Positions 1 to 9,975 are shown, counted from the stretch's first letter. The stretch is DNA of 64,000 bases from Paraclostridium dentum (GCF_012922555.1 NZ_WIPK01000002.1:248001-312000); one strand, 5' to 3'. A program made the numbers and translations. Notes: generated by a model not told the origin, from the letters alone.

Positions 1-2
1 TA

Positions 3-488
3 GTTAAGCCAGAGGAGATATCTATGGGGCAATCTACTGTATCCTTACTTAGATCTATAGGGGTTGCGGTATCACCTAATTTACTTATAAACTTTGTTTC
101 TGACGCCGGTAGAAATGTACCAGCGGCTATTCAAAAAGTAATGCCTCCAATACCAGGAGCTTCTTTTGGGGGAGGAAATATGTCAGCTGAAATGCTAAAT
201 AAGTTTCAAAATGCAGATGTAACAAATATATTTGATATTGTTAAATCTTTTGTAAATTCTATGTTTAATGGATTACAACATACGATGGCATCTAATCCTA
301 ATATGAATTTTGATGTGTTAAAAAGTAATTATTTAATTAGTTTGGATAAAGCGAAACCTAGTATAGTTCATGCTTATCAATACACAATGAATCAAGGATA
401 TGCACATTTATTTATAGGAACTGCAGTAATAGCTTTATGCGGATTAATAGCATCTTTATTTTTAAAAAAACATAAAAAAGAAGCTTAA
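3..488 (+). CDS. MFS drug-efflux transporter, C-terminal part (5' end outside window)
   Basis: The reading frame is open to the left edge, so only the last ~160 residues are present; the ATG at 24 is internal. The visible part has the late-helix pattern of DHA2-type (EmrB/QacA, 14-TM) exporters: 'GQSTVSLLRSIGVAVSPNLL' followed by a loop and a final hydrophobic helix ending in a Lys-rich tail (KKHKKEA). These are proton-driven plasma-membrane exporters of drugs or organic cations. The substrate cannot be told from this fragment. A strong terminator follows at once, so this is the last gene of its unit. Confidence 0.8.
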   Translation, partial: VKPEEISMGQSTVSLLRSIGVAVSPNLLINFVSDAGRNVPAAIQKVMPPIPGASFGGGNMSAEMLNKFQNADVTNIFDIVKSFVNSMFNGLQHTMASNPNMNFDVLKSNYLISLDKAKPSIVHAYQYTMNQGYAHLFIGTAVIALCGLIASLFLKKHKKEA

Positions 489-490
489 TT

Positions 491-534
491 AAAATAACTA
501 CAATCTAGGTTTAGAACTAGATTGTAGTTATTTT
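491..534 (+). terminator. Rho-independent terminator after the MFS gene
   Basis: Perfect 18-bp inverted repeat (491-508 with 517-534) around an 8-nt loop, with a T-rich 3' arm, starting 2 nt after the stop codon. Confidence 0.85.
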
Positions 535-680
535 AATGTATAAAGAATTTTATTAACGTCTATGTTATAATGTATCAATATGTATATTTTAAATCACTTA
601 TAAACTTGATCAACATATATAGTTTGTAATGTCGTTGGCAAAATTATATATGTGAATTTTGTATAGAAAGAAGGCTGTAT

Positions 681-1601
681 ATGGAAATAAAAAAGATGAC
701 TGAGGCAGCTATAATGTCTTCACTTTTCATAGTTTGTAGTATATTTGCAATATCTACAGGACTTTTATATGGACTTTACATAGACATAATAGTTCCGATT
801 TTTATAGCAATTATATATTTAAGATGCGATTTTAAATTTACAATACTTGCAATGGCAACTTGCTTGTTAATTGTGGGATTAGTAATGGGTAATATAGGAT
901 CGGCAATTTGTATGAGTCAAAGTATGATTATTGGAATTATGTGTGGTTATGTTATAACTAAAAAGACTAAAATCTTTGATGATTTATTTTATTTGAGTAT
1001 AGTATCTTGCTTTATAATGGTTATGATAGATGTGTGGTTTTCTAAATTAATTGGATTTAGCTTCATAAAAGAGTATAAAACTATGTTAGCACCTTGGCCT
1101 GTAAGTGATGGGTTTAAAGAAGTTTTATTTTATATGTTTATAGCTACACTTCCTCTTGGAACTATTATAATGACTTATTTTGCAAGTTTATTTATTGGAG
1201 ATAGAATTAAGTCTTTGAATGAAGAAGGTAAACGAAAATTATACATTTTGAAAAACATTAGACAGTATGCAAATTACATATATTGTTCAAAATATACTGT
1301 ATATTTTGGATTAGCATATTTATTTGTAATTCAGTTGAAAAATATATTAGGTGTTGATATAAAATTTGTATATTTACTTACTATAACTGAAACTATAAAG
1401 TATATTGTTTATTATTTTTTAATAAGAGATGCATATGCATATTTAAGACTTTATACTTATCAAAAAACAAAGTCTATAATGGCATTAAATATAATGGGAA
1501 TGACATTTTTAGCTTCATTAGTTATAAAGTTTAATATTAGCTTTTGGATAATTTCAGCACTTGCATTTTTCTATGCACCAATGAAACTTAAGATGACTTA
1601 G
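681..1601 (+). CDS. DUF2232 (YybS-like) integral membrane protein
   Basis: 306 residues, almost wholly hydrophobic with about eight membrane spans, opening with 'MTEAAIMSSLFIV', the typical start of the DUF2232/YybS family. Known members are membrane proteins of unknown biochemical role, loosely resembling energy-coupling transporter S components. The ATG at 681 follows AGAAAGAAGG at a good distance. It ends at a terminator shared with the convergent DUF3783 gene, so it is probably monocistronic. The family call is from sequence character only. Confidence 0.7.
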   Translation: MEIKKMTEAAIMSSLFIVCSIFAISTGLLYGLYIDIIVPIFIAIIYLRCDFKFTILAMATCLLIVGLVMGNIGSAICMSQSMIIGIMCGYVITKKTKIFDDLFYLSIVSCFIMVMIDVWFSKLIGFSFIKEYKTMLAPWPVSDGFKEVLFYMFIATLPLGTIIMTYFASLFIGDRIKSLNEEGKRKLYILKNIRQYANYIYCSKYTVYFGLAYLFVIQLKNILGVDIKFVYLLTITETIKYIVYYFLIRDAYAYLRLYTYQKTKSIMALNIMGMTFLASLVIKFNISFWIISALAFFYAPMKLKMT

Positions 1602-1620
1602 AACTATTTAAAATAAAACA

Positions 1621-1657
1621 AAAAAGCACCCTGTAGCATTTGTTGCGGGGCGCTTTT
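1621..1657. terminator. Bidirectional terminator between convergent genes
   Basis: Inverted repeat AAAAAGC-A-CCC / GGG-C-GCTTTTT with A-rich 5' and T-rich 3' flanks, lying between the DUF2232 gene (plus) and the DUF3783 gene (minus), usable in both directions. Confidence 0.75.
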
Positions 1658-1662
1658 TAAAT

Positions 1663-2079
1663 TTAGTGATTAAGAGGTTTCCCTGATTTTAAGGCTTCTC
1701 TTTCTTCAATTAAGTTTTGTATTACAGTATTTAATTCCCAGTCAATGGAAGTTTCAGTAACTACAGCAATTAAAGGTCTTTGTATCCTAAATTTTTTAAG
1801 AGCTTCCATAAAAGAGTGAATTTTAACATGGTCCACATTATTAAATATAACAGCGTTATGCTTTAATCCATCTTCGCAACTTTCATCTATATTATTATTT
1901 AAAATATCTTTTACTAAAGTTGTAGCATTCTTAGGCATAAGAATTATTTGATCTTTTAGGCCTATTAGATTGCATATATTTTTTAACATACCTAAATCTT
2001 TTGCATTAAAGTTATAAAGTAAGACACAAACTCTATCGTCATTATAAGTAGGCAAAGTATTTATATTTTTAAAATCCAT
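1663..2079 (-). CDS. DUF3783 domain protein
   Basis: 138 residues, soluble. The C-terminal half has the DUF3783 pattern 'FMEALKKFRIQRPLIAVVTE' followed by 'DWELNTVIQNLIEEREAL'. The family is common in Clostridia and has no assigned function. The start is supported by AAGGAGGTGC upstream (about 2086-2096 on the complement). It stands alone, convergent to the DUF2232 gene and divergent from the next gene. Confidence 0.75.
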   Translation of the reverse strand: MDFKNINTLPTYNDDRVCVLLYNFNAKDLGMLKNICNLIGLKDQIILMPKNATTLVKDILNNNIDESCEDGLKHNAVIFNNVDHVKIHSFMEALKKFRIQRPLIAVVTETSIDWELNTVIQNLIEEREALKSGKPLNH

Positions 2080-2296
2080 AGTAATTTAAGCACCTCCTTT
2101 TTAATAAGTTTACTATTATTGATACCAAATTTAGAAAATTTTAAACATAAACACGAACTTTATAAAAGAAATATTTAAAAATGTGACTATTATATAAGTG
2201 AATTAATATGGATATTTCATTTAAAGACATCTTAAGTATTTTATGGTATACTATTATGTAAAACATAGTAGTATATATTTTAAAAGGAGCAATGAA

Positions 2297-2716
2297 ATGG
2301 ATAAAACTCAATTTTTAAATTATACAAATAAAAAACTTAAAAATCAGGTTAATATAAGTAAAAACTGGGCATTAAGAAAAGTACTAGAGAAACCCTTGGA
2401 AATAATTTCAAAAGTACTTATAGTTCCGCCAATTGTTTTTACGGGTATAATGGTATTTGGGATGTTAATTTTAAGTTCAATGAGTTGGTTTAGTATAAGC
2501 TATTTTCCTGACTTTATTCAAATAATGGATACAAAAATAATAATAGGAATGATTGGGGTTATAATTAGCATTATATTTGCAGTGATAAGTATAGTGGCTT
2601 GGCCTATATATATAGTAGTTTTAATATTTGGAATTTGGTTTATAAAAACTTATAGAGGGTTTATAAAAAATCATAATTTATACAAAAAAGCAAATGATTT
2701 AATGGATAACCTATAA
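2297..2716 (+). CDS. Small membrane protein, unknown function
   Basis: An upstream ATG at 2243 is open, but AAAAGGAGC at 2283-2290 points to the ATG at 2297, giving 139 residues (MDKTQF...). The N-terminal ~40 residues are hydrophilic and Lys-rich; two or three hydrophobic segments follow (about residues 35-60 and 75-120), then a short charged tail. I recognise no family. It lies 57 nt before mnmA with no terminator between them, so it may be cotranscribed. Confidence 0.6.
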   Translation: MDKTQFLNYTNKKLKNQVNISKNWALRKVLEKPLEIISKVLIVPPIVFTGIMVFGMLILSSMSWFSISYFPDFIQIMDTKIIIGMIGVIISIIFAVISIVAWPIYIVVLIFGIWFIKTYRGFIKNHNLYKKANDLMDNL

Positions 2717-2773
2717 GTTAATACTTTAAAAAATATATCAAAGTATATATAATATAAAGAACGAGGTGATAAT

Positions 2774-3859
2774 ATGAAAAAAAGAGTAATGATCGGTATG
2801 AGTGGTGGAGTAGATAGTTCTGTTGCAGCGTATCTTTTAAAAGAGCAAGGATATGATGTAATAGGTGTTACTATGAAATTATGGCAAGACGATGATGATG
2901 AACTTATAGAAAATGAGGGTGGATGTTGTTCATTAGCAGCAGTTGAAGATGCGAGAAAAGTTGCTGATAGAATAGGGATACCTTTTTATGTATTAAACTT
3001 TAGCGAGGTATTTAAAGAGAAGGTAATCGAACCATTTATAGATGAATATTTAAACGGAAGAACTCCAAATCCTTGTATAGCTTGTAATAAGCATATAAAA
3101 TTTGATGATTTCTTTAATAAAGCTCGTCAAATAGGATGTGATTATGTAGCTACGGGACATTACGCTAAAATAGAAAAAGAAGAAGAGACAGGTAGATATT
3201 TACTTAAGAAGTCTGTTACGGATAAAAAAGATCAAACTTATGCATTATACAATTTAACTCAAGAGCAATTAGAGCATACTTTACTTCCTATAGGAGAGTA
3301 TGAAAAAGATAAAGTTAGAGAGATTGCAAAAGAAATAGGTATAGAAGTCCACAATAAACCAGATAGTCAAGAAATATGTTTTGTAAAAGATAATGACTAT
3401 GCAGGATATGTACAGAAACATTCTAAAAAGAGAATTGATCCAGGATTTTTCGTAGATACTAATGGTAATGTATTAGGAAAGCATAAGGGAATAATAAATT
3501 ACACTATAGGTCAAAGAAAAGGGCTAGGAATTGCATTTGGAAAGCCTATGTTTGTTGTTGATATAGACCCAGTTAAAAATACAGTTGTATTAGGTGATAA
3601 TGAAGATATATTCTCAAATGCATTAATAGCGAGGGATGTAAATTTAATCTCAATAGATGATATAAATGAACCTATAAGAGTACAAGCTAAAGTTAGATAT
3701 TCAGCAAAAGCATCAGATGCTACAGTAACTAAAGTTGGAGAAAATACATTTAAAATAGTATTTGACCAACCACAAAGAGCTATAACTAAAGGTCAATCAG
3801 TTGTTATGTATGATGGAGAAAAAGTTGTAGGTGGAGGAGTAATAGAAAAAAGCCTATAA
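2774..3859 (+). CDS. mnmA: tRNA-specific 2-thiouridylase MnmA
   Basis: 361 residues, normal length. MnmA adenylates and then thiolates U34 of tRNA Lys, Glu and Gln, using sulfur relayed from a cysteine desulfurase. The PP-loop SGGVDSS is at residues 10-16; the two catalytic cysteines are C101 (NPCIAC) and C202 (QEICFV), as in E. coli MnmA (C102/C199). A C-terminal beta-barrel tRNA-binding region follows. The start has GAGGTGATAAT before the ATG. The desulfurase genes often found upstream in relatives are not adjacent here. It is followed by the alaS T-box. Confidence 0.97.
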   Translation: MKKRVMIGMSGGVDSSVAAYLLKEQGYDVIGVTMKLWQDDDDELIENEGGCCSLAAVEDARKVADRIGIPFYVLNFSEVFKEKVIEPFIDEYLNGRTPNPCIACNKHIKFDDFFNKARQIGCDYVATGHYAKIEKEEETGRYLLKKSVTDKKDQTYALYNLTQEQLEHTLLPIGEYEKDKVREIAKEIGIEVHNKPDSQEICFVKDNDYAGYVQKHSKKRIDPGFFVDTNGNVLGKHKGIINYTIGQRKGLGIAFGKPMFVVDIDPVKNTVVLGDNEDIFSNALIARDVNLISIDDINEPIRVQAKVRYSAKASDATVTKVGENTFKIVFDQPQRAITKGQSVVMYDGEKVVGGGVIEKSL

Positions 3860-3869
3860 TAAAAAACTA

Positions 3870-3898
3870 TTGATTATTTTCATAAAATTTAGTAATAT
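3870..3898 (+). promoter_or_regulatory. Candidate sigma-A promoter for alaS
   Basis: TTGATT (3870-3875), 17-nt spacer, TAATAT (3893-3898), about 40 nt before the first T-box stem; a transcript would start near 3905. Confidence 0.5.
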
Positions 3899-3934
3899 AA
3901 CTATTAATCATATAGAAATAAAATAATTTTAAAT

Positions 3935-4176
3935 ACAGTGAAAAGAAATAGTAAATTAATTGATGCATTACAGAGAGAGGGAATAGGTGAAAGCCCTTAT
4001 GATAGATTAGTTGAAGCAGTCTTGGAGTATCAACTTTGAAACTAAGTAGGAGTTGACGGTAGTTCCGTTATAACTTAAGGTTTTCCGAAGATACTGTAGA
4101 TTTTTTACAGTAATTAGGGTGGTACCGCGAGATATATCCTCGCCCCTATAGTATTATAGAGGCGGGGATTTTTTAA
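3935..4176 (+). promoter_or_regulatory. T-box riboswitch leader of alaS
   Basis: The leader shows conserved T-box parts in order: Stem I with AGAGAG (3972-3977) and GGTGAAAGCCC, the AGTAGGAGTTGACGG and TTCCGTTA region, the T-box AGGGTGGTACCGCG (4116-4129) whose TGGT can pair with tRNA ACCA, and a terminator stem (about 4138-4167) with a T-run. Uncharged tRNA would stabilise the antiterminator and switch on alaS. I could not place the specifier with confidence: the position after GGAGT (4024-4028) reads ATC, while the nearest alanine codon is GCA at 4016. Confidence 0.95.
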
Positions 4177-4214
4177 TTCATAGAAAAGTAGCAAATTTAA
4201 GGAGGAAATTTAAA

Positions 4215-6860
4215 ATGCAAAAAATGGGATTAAACGAAATAAGAAGTAAATTTTTAAAATTCTTTGAATCAAAAGGACACTTAGTTCAACCAAGTTATTC
4301 ATTAGTGCCACATAATGATAAAAGTTTATTATTAATAAATGCAGGTATGGCACCTCTTAAAAATTATTTTTCAGGAACAGAGATTCCACCAAGTAAGAGA
4401 ATGACTACTTGTCAAAAGTGTGTAAGAACAGGAGATATAGAAAATGTAGGGGTTACAGCTAGACATGCTACATTATTCGAAATGCTTGGAAACTTCTCTT
4501 TTGGAGATTATTTTAAAGAAGAAACTTTAAAATGGGGATGGGAGTTTGTTACAGAACATTTAAACATACCTCAAGATAAAGTATGGGTAAGTGTATACTT
4601 TGAAGATGACGAAGCTTTTGAAATATGGGAAAAAGAAATAGGTATACCAAAAGAAAGAATAGTAAGACTTGGAAAAGAAGATAACTTCTGGGAAATAGGA
4701 ACTGGTGCTTGTGGACCTTGTTCAGAAATTCACTTTGATAGAGGTGAAGAGTATGGATGTGATAATCCAGATTGTAAACCAGGATGTGATTGTGATAGAT
4801 ACTTAGAATTCTGGAACCATGTTTTCTCTCAATTTAACAAAGATGAAGAAGGAAATTACAATCCATTAGAGAACAAAAACATAGATACAGGTATGGGTCT
4901 TGAAAGAATTGCATGTATAATGCAAGGAGTTGACACTATATTTGATGTAGATACTATAAAGCAAATATTAAATGCTGTTGAGAAAATGACAAATTCAACA
5001 TATGGAAAAGATTACAAAACTGATAAATCTATAAGAATAATAACTGATCATATAAGAAGTGTAAGTTTCTTAGTTGCGGATGGGGTTTTACCATCAAATG
5101 AAGGTAGAGGATACGTATTAAGAAGATTATTAAGAAGAGCTGCTCGTAATGGTAAATTACTTGGAATGAAAGATCCATTCTTATACAACTTAGTTGATGA
5201 AGTTATATCTGTAAGTGGAGAAGCTTACCCAGAGTTAGTTGAAAAAGCTGACTATATTAAAAAAGTTATAAGAATAGAAGAAGAAAAGTTTAATGAAACT
5301 ATAGATAAAGGTAATGAAATATTATCTTCATATATAGAAGAGTTAAAAACTAAAAATGAGAAAACTTTAAGTGGAGAGAATGCATTTAGATTATATGATA
5401 CTTATGGATTCCCTGTTGACTTAACAAAAGAGATATTAGAAGAAGAACATTTAGAAATAGATGAAGAAGGCTTCAAATCTGAAATGGAAAAACAAAGACA
5501 AACAGCTAGAGATGCAAGAGGAAATATGGATGCAGAAGCATGGAAAGAAGATGCTATAGCTAAATTAGATAAAGATATAGTTACAAATTTTGAAGGATAT
5601 GATATTCTATCTATAGAATCAACTGTTAAGGGAATAGCTAAAAATAATGAATTAGTAGACTCAGCAAGTGTTGGTGATGAAGTTATAATAGTTCTTGATA
5701 AAACTGCATTTTATGCAGAAGGTGGAGGACAAGTTGGAGACAAAGGTCTTTTAGTTAATAAAAACGAAGATTTAGTAGTAGAAGTTTTAGATACTAAAAA
5801 AGGTCCAAATAACACTATAAAGCATGTATGTATAGTTAAATCAGGAATTATAAAACTTGAAGATGTAGTATATACTAAGGTTGATAAAGAAGTTAGATTA
5901 GCTTCAGCAAGAAACCACAGTGCTACACATGTTCTTCATAAAGTATTAAAAGAAGTTTTAGGAGATCACGTAAACCAAGCTGGATCACTTGTTACTCCAG
6001 AAAGATTAAGATTTGACGTAACTCACTTTGAATCTATATCAAAAGATGAGTTAAAGCTTATTGAAGAAAAAGTAAACAATATTATATTTGAAGCATTAGA
6101 TATAACTTGTGAAACTATGAGTATGACAGAAGCTGGTCAAAAAGGCGCAACAGCATTATTCGGAGAAAAATATGGTGATGAAGTAAGAGTTGTTTCAATG
6201 GGAGAATTCTCTATGGAATTATGTGGAGGTACTCACTTAACAAACACTTCTCAAATAGGTATGTTTAAGATACTTTCTGAAGGTGGAGTTGCAGCAGGAG
6301 TAAGAAGAATAGAAGCTATAACTGGTAAAGAAGTATATTACTTCTTAAATAACAAGCAAGATTTAATAAATGAAGTGTGTACATCTGTTAAAGCTAAAGA
6401 AGATAATTTAGTAGCAAGAGTAACTAACTTATTAGATGAAAACAAGTCATTAGCTAAAGAATTAAATGAAGTAAAAGCAAAAATGAGCTTACAATCTGCA
6501 GATTCTATATTAGACTCTAAGACAGATATAAATGGAGTAAATATAGTAACAGCTAAGTTTGAAGATATGGATATGGATACACTTAGAAACACTGCAGATA
6601 CTTTAAGAGACAAGTTAGCTTCTGGAGTAGTAGTATTAGGAAATGTAGCAGGAGGAAAAATAAACTTTGTTGCTACAGCTACTAAAGATGTACTTGAAAA
6701 AGGTGTTCACGCTGGAAATATAGTTAGAGAAGTAGCTCAAGTAGCAGGAGGAAAAGGTGGAGGAAGACCTAATATGGCACAAGCTGGAGCTCCAGATGTA
6801 GCTAAGGTTGACGAAGCTTTAAATCATGCAAAAGAGGTTTTAAAAACTCAAGTGAAATAA
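4215..6860 (+). CDS. alaS: Alanyl-tRNA synthetase
   Basis: 881 residues, full length. It charges tRNA-Ala and edits Ser/Gly mischarging. Domains in order: class II catalytic core (from 'FLKFFESKGH', about residues 10-240), a Cys-rich insert (DNPDCKPGCDCD), tRNA recognition, then the editing domain with zinc ligands HSATH (568-572) and CGGTH (670-674), and a C-terminal DHHA1 region with a Gly-rich 'GGKGGGRPNMAQAG'. The start has AAGGAGG at ideal spacing. Controlled by the T-box upstream; ireB follows after 38 nt. Confidence 0.98.
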   Translation: MQKMGLNEIRSKFLKFFESKGHLVQPSYSLVPHNDKSLLLINAGMAPLKNYFSGTEIPPSKRMTTCQKCVRTGDIENVGVTARHATLFEMLGNFSFGDYFKEETLKWGWEFVTEHLNIPQDKVWVSVYFEDDEAFEIWEKEIGIPKERIVRLGKEDNFWEIGTGACGPCSEIHFDRGEEYGCDNPDCKPGCDCDRYLEFWNHVFSQFNKDEEGNYNPLENKNIDTGMGLERIACIMQGVDTIFDVDTIKQILNAVEKMTNSTYGKDYKTDKSIRIITDHIRSVSFLVADGVLPSNEGRGYVLRRLLRRAARNGKLLGMKDPFLYNLVDEVISVSGEAYPELVEKADYIKKVIRIEEEKFNETIDKGNEILSSYIEELKTKNEKTLSGENAFRLYDTYGFPVDLTKEILEEEHLEIDEEGFKSEMEKQRQTARDARGNMDAEAWKEDAIAKLDKDIVTNFEGYDILSIESTVKGIAKNNELVDSASVGDEVIIVLDKTAFYAEGGGQVGDKGLLVNKNEDLVVEVLDTKKGPNNTIKHVCIVKSGIIKLEDVVYTKVDKEVRLASARNHSATHVLHKVLKEVLGDHVNQAGSLVTPERLRFDVTHFESISKDELKLIEEKVNNIIFEALDITCETMSMTEAGQKGATALFGEKYGDEVRVVSMGEFSMELCGGTHLTNTSQIGMFKILSEGGVAAGVRRIEAITGKEVYYFLNNKQDLINEVCTSVKAKEDNLVARVTNLLDENKSLAKELNEVKAKMSLQSADSILDSKTDINGVNIVTAKFEDMDMDTLRNTADTLRDKLASGVVVLGNVAGGKINFVATATKDVLEKGVHAGNIVREVAQVAGGKGGGRPNMAQAGAPDVAKVDEALNHAKEVLKTQVK

Positions 6861-6898
6861 TAATTTTAAATAAATATTAAAGATAGGGGTGTTGTAGT

Positions 6899-7159
6899 AT
6901 GAATGAAAATATGGATTATACAATGAAATTCGAAGGTATAACATCTGAACAAATGAGTGTTAGTGAGGCTATCGATTTAGTTTATGATTCACTTCAAGAG
7001 AAAGGATATAACCCAATAAATCAAATTATAGGATATATACTTTCAGGAGATTCTAGTTATATAACAAGTCACAATAATGCTAGAGGGATAATGAAGAAAT
7101 TTGAAAGAGATGAAATATTAGAAGAGGTTATCACTTATTATTTGAACAATAGAAAGTAG
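6899..7159 (+). CDS. ireB: IreB/UPF0297 family regulatory phosphoprotein
   Basis: 86 residues matching the UPF0297 (DUF965) family end to end, including 'YNPINQIIGYILSGD' and 'YITSHNNAR'. In Enterococcus IreB is a target of a PASTA Ser/Thr kinase affecting cephalosporin resistance; its role here is inferred from family. Position between alaS and ruvX is the conserved clostridial order. RBS AGGGGTG lies 5' of the ATG. Confidence 0.93.
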   Translation: MNENMDYTMKFEGITSEQMSVSEAIDLVYDSLQEKGYNPINQIIGYILSGDSSYITSHNNARGIMKKFERDEILEEVITYYLNNRK

Positions 7160-7168
7160 GTCAATCTT

Positions 7169-9337
7169 ATGAAAAAAAAGATTGTATCCTTATTAACAAT
7201 TTTAATGATACTTATAAGTTCTGTTCCTAGCATTTGTTTTGCTGATGATAAAGGCAAGGCAATAGTAATTGATTTAAATAGGACTGGCCTTGAAGATATG
7301 CTAAGTATAGACTCTCTATCTAAAAAGATGGAAAAAGAAGGCTATATAGGGCTTATGAATATCAGAGGTGACAGAGGAACAGATGACAGAAGGTCATATG
7401 CAGCTGTAGGTGCTGGAGGAAAAGTTACCTTGCCAAATCAGAACCTAATTAACTTTGAAGAAGTTAATAAAGGTAATGCAAAGGCGTATAAAGCTGAAAC
7501 AGGACACAATCCCAAGAAAATAAATGATATGACAATAAACCATTCTCTAAGTGAGAACTTAGAGAATGGTTCTTATGGTTCTGTACTTGGATCGTTAGGA
7601 CAGACTTTATCAAATCATAAATTAAGGGCATCTGTTATAGGTAACGCCGATAGAGTTAATAATGGAGAACTAATAAAAAATAGAAATATAGCATTAATGG
7701 CTATGGATAACATAGGTAGAGTTGACGATGGTAATGTAGACAATATAAATATCAAAGACAACACTATGCCCTATGGAATAAGAACAGATTATGACAAACT
7801 AAAAAGTGAAACTAAAAAGTTTTATGATAATAGTGATGTTTTATTTGTTGAACTTGGAGATACGTATAGATTAGATGATTACAAAAACTATTTAAACGAT
7901 AAAACTTACAATAATATGAAAAAAAATATTTATAAAAATATAGATGATTATTTACAAGAAGTTTTCAAAATGGTTGATGAAAATGATACAATTTATATAA
8001 TGTCAGCTTTTCCAAGTAAAGAAGATTATAAAAATCAAAAAAGGTTATCTCCTATAATTAAATTTGAGGGTTCTCAAAAGGGAGTTTTAAAATCTGCTAC
8101 AACAAGAAGAGAAGGTGTAGTTGGAAACTTAGATATAGGAGTAGATATACTTGCTAAGTTTGGCCTAAAAAATGAAAAAATGGTAGGAAGAGCATTTGAG
8201 GAAGTTAATAAAGAAGATAATATAAGTTTTATCAATCATGAATTTGATAAAATGGTATCTATGCTAGGAGTGAGAACTCCTATTGTAAACACTACTGTAG
8301 GAATAGTTGCAGCAGCATGGATTATATGTACGGTATTATTAATTTTCTTTAGAAAAAAACTACCTAAAAAAGAATTAGTTTTTAGCATATTAAAAGAATT
8401 TATAAAACTAGGGGTAGTGATACCTTTAGCATTTATAGTTTCGCCTATTTTTAATTTTGCAACTCCAACTAGTATAACCTTAGGAATATTTGGAACCTTA
8501 TTGGTATTATATTTAATAGGAAAAATTTTCTTTAAGGACGATATTAAGTATATGGCATTTTTCTCTATAATTACTATTATAGTAATAGTGGTTGATTCTA
8601 TATTTGGAACACGCTTAATGCAAAATAACATAATGAGTTATGATGCTATAATAGGTGCTAGATACTATGGTGTTGGAAATGAATATGAAGGTATAACTAT
8701 AGGATGTGCAATATTTGCGATGTCAGTATTAGTTAACTACAAAAAAATACCTAAATGGATTGCAGTTGTTGCATCTTTAATTATACTTATAACTAGTGCT
8801 TATCCATCAATGGGAGCAAATGTTGGAGGAGCAATATCAGAATCAGTGGCATATACATTATTTTTATTACTTGCATTTGATGTTAAGATGGATCTTAAAA
8901 AGAGCATATTACTATCACTTGTGCCAGTAATGATTGTTTGTATATTTGCTGCACTAGATGTGGTTTCTAAAAGCCAGTCTCATTTATCTGGATTTGTAAA
9001 CCAAATATCTGTAAATGGGCCAATTGCTATAATTCAAACATTTACTAGAAAGATACAAATGAATGTAGATATTGCAACTAGCAATATATTAATTGTTGTA
9101 GCTTTAGTAGTTGCTGGATATATGACTAAGTTTATTTTTAAACCTGCTAATCATTTTAAAAAGTTGTCAGAAAAATATCCTTATATATTTAAGGGATTTG
9201 TAGCAACAACAGTAGGGTGTATAGTTACTTTAATTTTTAATGATTCAGGAATAGTTGCGGCTGGAACAGCATCTATTTATATATTAATACCAATATTGGT
9301 TATGAGCGTAAATATGATGATTTTTGATAAAGAGTAG
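7169..9337 (+). CDS. Signal-peptide protein with extracellular domain and polytopic C-terminus, unknown
   Basis: 722 residues. A signal peptide (about 1-25, ending CFADD) is followed by a ~340-residue extracellular region ('AIVIDLNRTGLEDM', 'NIRGDRGTDDRRSYAAVGAG') and then about ten membrane spans (residues ~372-720). The extracellular part is reminiscent of alkaline-phosphatase-like surface proteins, but I cannot name a family. It begins 9 nt after ireB, so it should be cotranscribed with alaS-ireB, and ends in a strong terminator. A cell-envelope function is a guess. Confidence 0.7.
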   Translation: MKKKIVSLLTILMILISSVPSICFADDKGKAIVIDLNRTGLEDMLSIDSLSKKMEKEGYIGLMNIRGDRGTDDRRSYAAVGAGGKVTLPNQNLINFEEVNKGNAKAYKAETGHNPKKINDMTINHSLSENLENGSYGSVLGSLGQTLSNHKLRASVIGNADRVNNGELIKNRNIALMAMDNIGRVDDGNVDNINIKDNTMPYGIRTDYDKLKSETKKFYDNSDVLFVELGDTYRLDDYKNYLNDKTYNNMKKNIYKNIDDYLQEVFKMVDENDTIYIMSAFPSKEDYKNQKRLSPIIKFEGSQKGVLKSATTRREGVVGNLDIGVDILAKFGLKNEKMVGRAFEEVNKEDNISFINHEFDKMVSMLGVRTPIVNTTVGIVAAAWIICTVLLIFFRKKLPKKELVFSILKEFIKLGVVIPLAFIVSPIFNFATPTSITLGIFGTLLVLYLIGKIFFKDDIKYMAFFSIITIIVIVVDSIFGTRLMQNNIMSYDAIIGARYYGVGNEYEGITIGCAIFAMSVLVNYKKIPKWIAVVASLIILITSAYPSMGANVGGAISESVAYTLFLLLAFDVKMDLKKSILLSLVPVMIVCIFAALDVVSKSQSHLSGFVNQISVNGPIAIIQTFTRKIQMNVDIATSNILIVVALVVAGYMTKFIFKPANHFKKLSEKYPYIFKGFVATTVGCIVTLIFNDSGIVAAGTASIYILIPILVMSVNMMIFDKE

Positions 9338-9344
9338 TATAATA

Positions 9345-9386
9345 TTAACCTAGATATTAAAAAAATAATATCTAGGTTAATTTTTT
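9345..9386 (+). terminator. Rho-independent terminator
   Basis: 14-bp perfect stem (9345-9358 with 9367-9380), A-rich loop, then TTTTTT. It closes the alaS-ireB-membrane protein unit. Confidence 0.85.
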
Positions 9387-9400
9387 CTGTACATAATGTG

Positions 9401-9429
9401 TTGAAATTAGAGTACAATAAGAATATAGT
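9401..9429 (+). promoter_or_regulatory. Candidate sigma-A promoter for ruvX
   Basis: TTGAAA (9401-9406), 17-nt spacer, TATAGT (9424-9429), directly after the preceding terminator and 50 nt before ruvX. Confidence 0.6.
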
Positions 9430-9479
9430 ATATACATATAGTGAATAATTATTAAATTTGGTTGACCGAGGAGAATTAA

Positions 9480-9908
9480 ATGATATTAGACGGAAGAATA
9501 ATGGGTCTTGACGTAGGAGATAAAACTATAGGAGTTGCAGTTAGTGACCTTATGGGAATTACGGCACAAGGAGTTAAGACTGTAAGAAGAGTTGGAAAGA
9601 AAAAAGATATAGAGGAATTAAAAGCTATTATAAAAGAAAGACAAGTTAATAAAATAGTTTCAGGGCTTCCTAAAAATATGAATGGAACGCTAGGACCACA
9701 AGGTGAAAAAGTTATAAAATTTTGTGAGTTATTAGAACAAGAAACGGGTATAAAAATAGAATACTGGGATGAAAGATTATCTACAGTAGCAGCAGAAAGA
9801 TCTTTAATAGAAGCTGACGTTAGAAGAGAAAAAAGAAAAAAAGTAATTGATATGCTTGCGGCAGTAATAATTTTACAAGGTTATTTAGATAGTAAAAGAA
9901 TTTTGTAA
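9480..9908 (+). CDS. ruvX: Putative pre-16S rRNA nuclease / Holliday junction resolvase-like RuvX (YqgF)
   Basis: 142 residues, normal for YqgF. The RNase H-like fold is evident from '[17 protein letters not shown]' (first catalytic Asp), '[14 protein letters not shown]' and '[14 protein letters not shown]' near the second acidic site. Family members process the 16S rRNA 5' end or act on branched DNA. The ATG has GAGGAGAATTA upstream. DUF1292 follows, as in many Firmicutes. Confidence 0.95.
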   Translation: MILDGRIMGLDVGDKTIGVAVSDLMGITAQGVKTVRRVGKKKDIEELKAIIKERQVNKIVSGLPKNMNGTLGPQGEKVIKFCELLEQETGIKIEYWDERLSTVAAERSLIEADVRREKRKKVIDMLAAVIILQGYLDSKRIL

Positions 9909-9975
9909 AATCTATGTAAAATAACATTGATATAAGTTATAATATATTTAAATAATTAAATTTGAGGTGATATAC

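Noticed and set aside
6338-6613. Minus-strand frame inside alaS
   Set aside because: Lies wholly within alaS, has no ribosome site and its low-complexity translation is a shadow of the coding strand.
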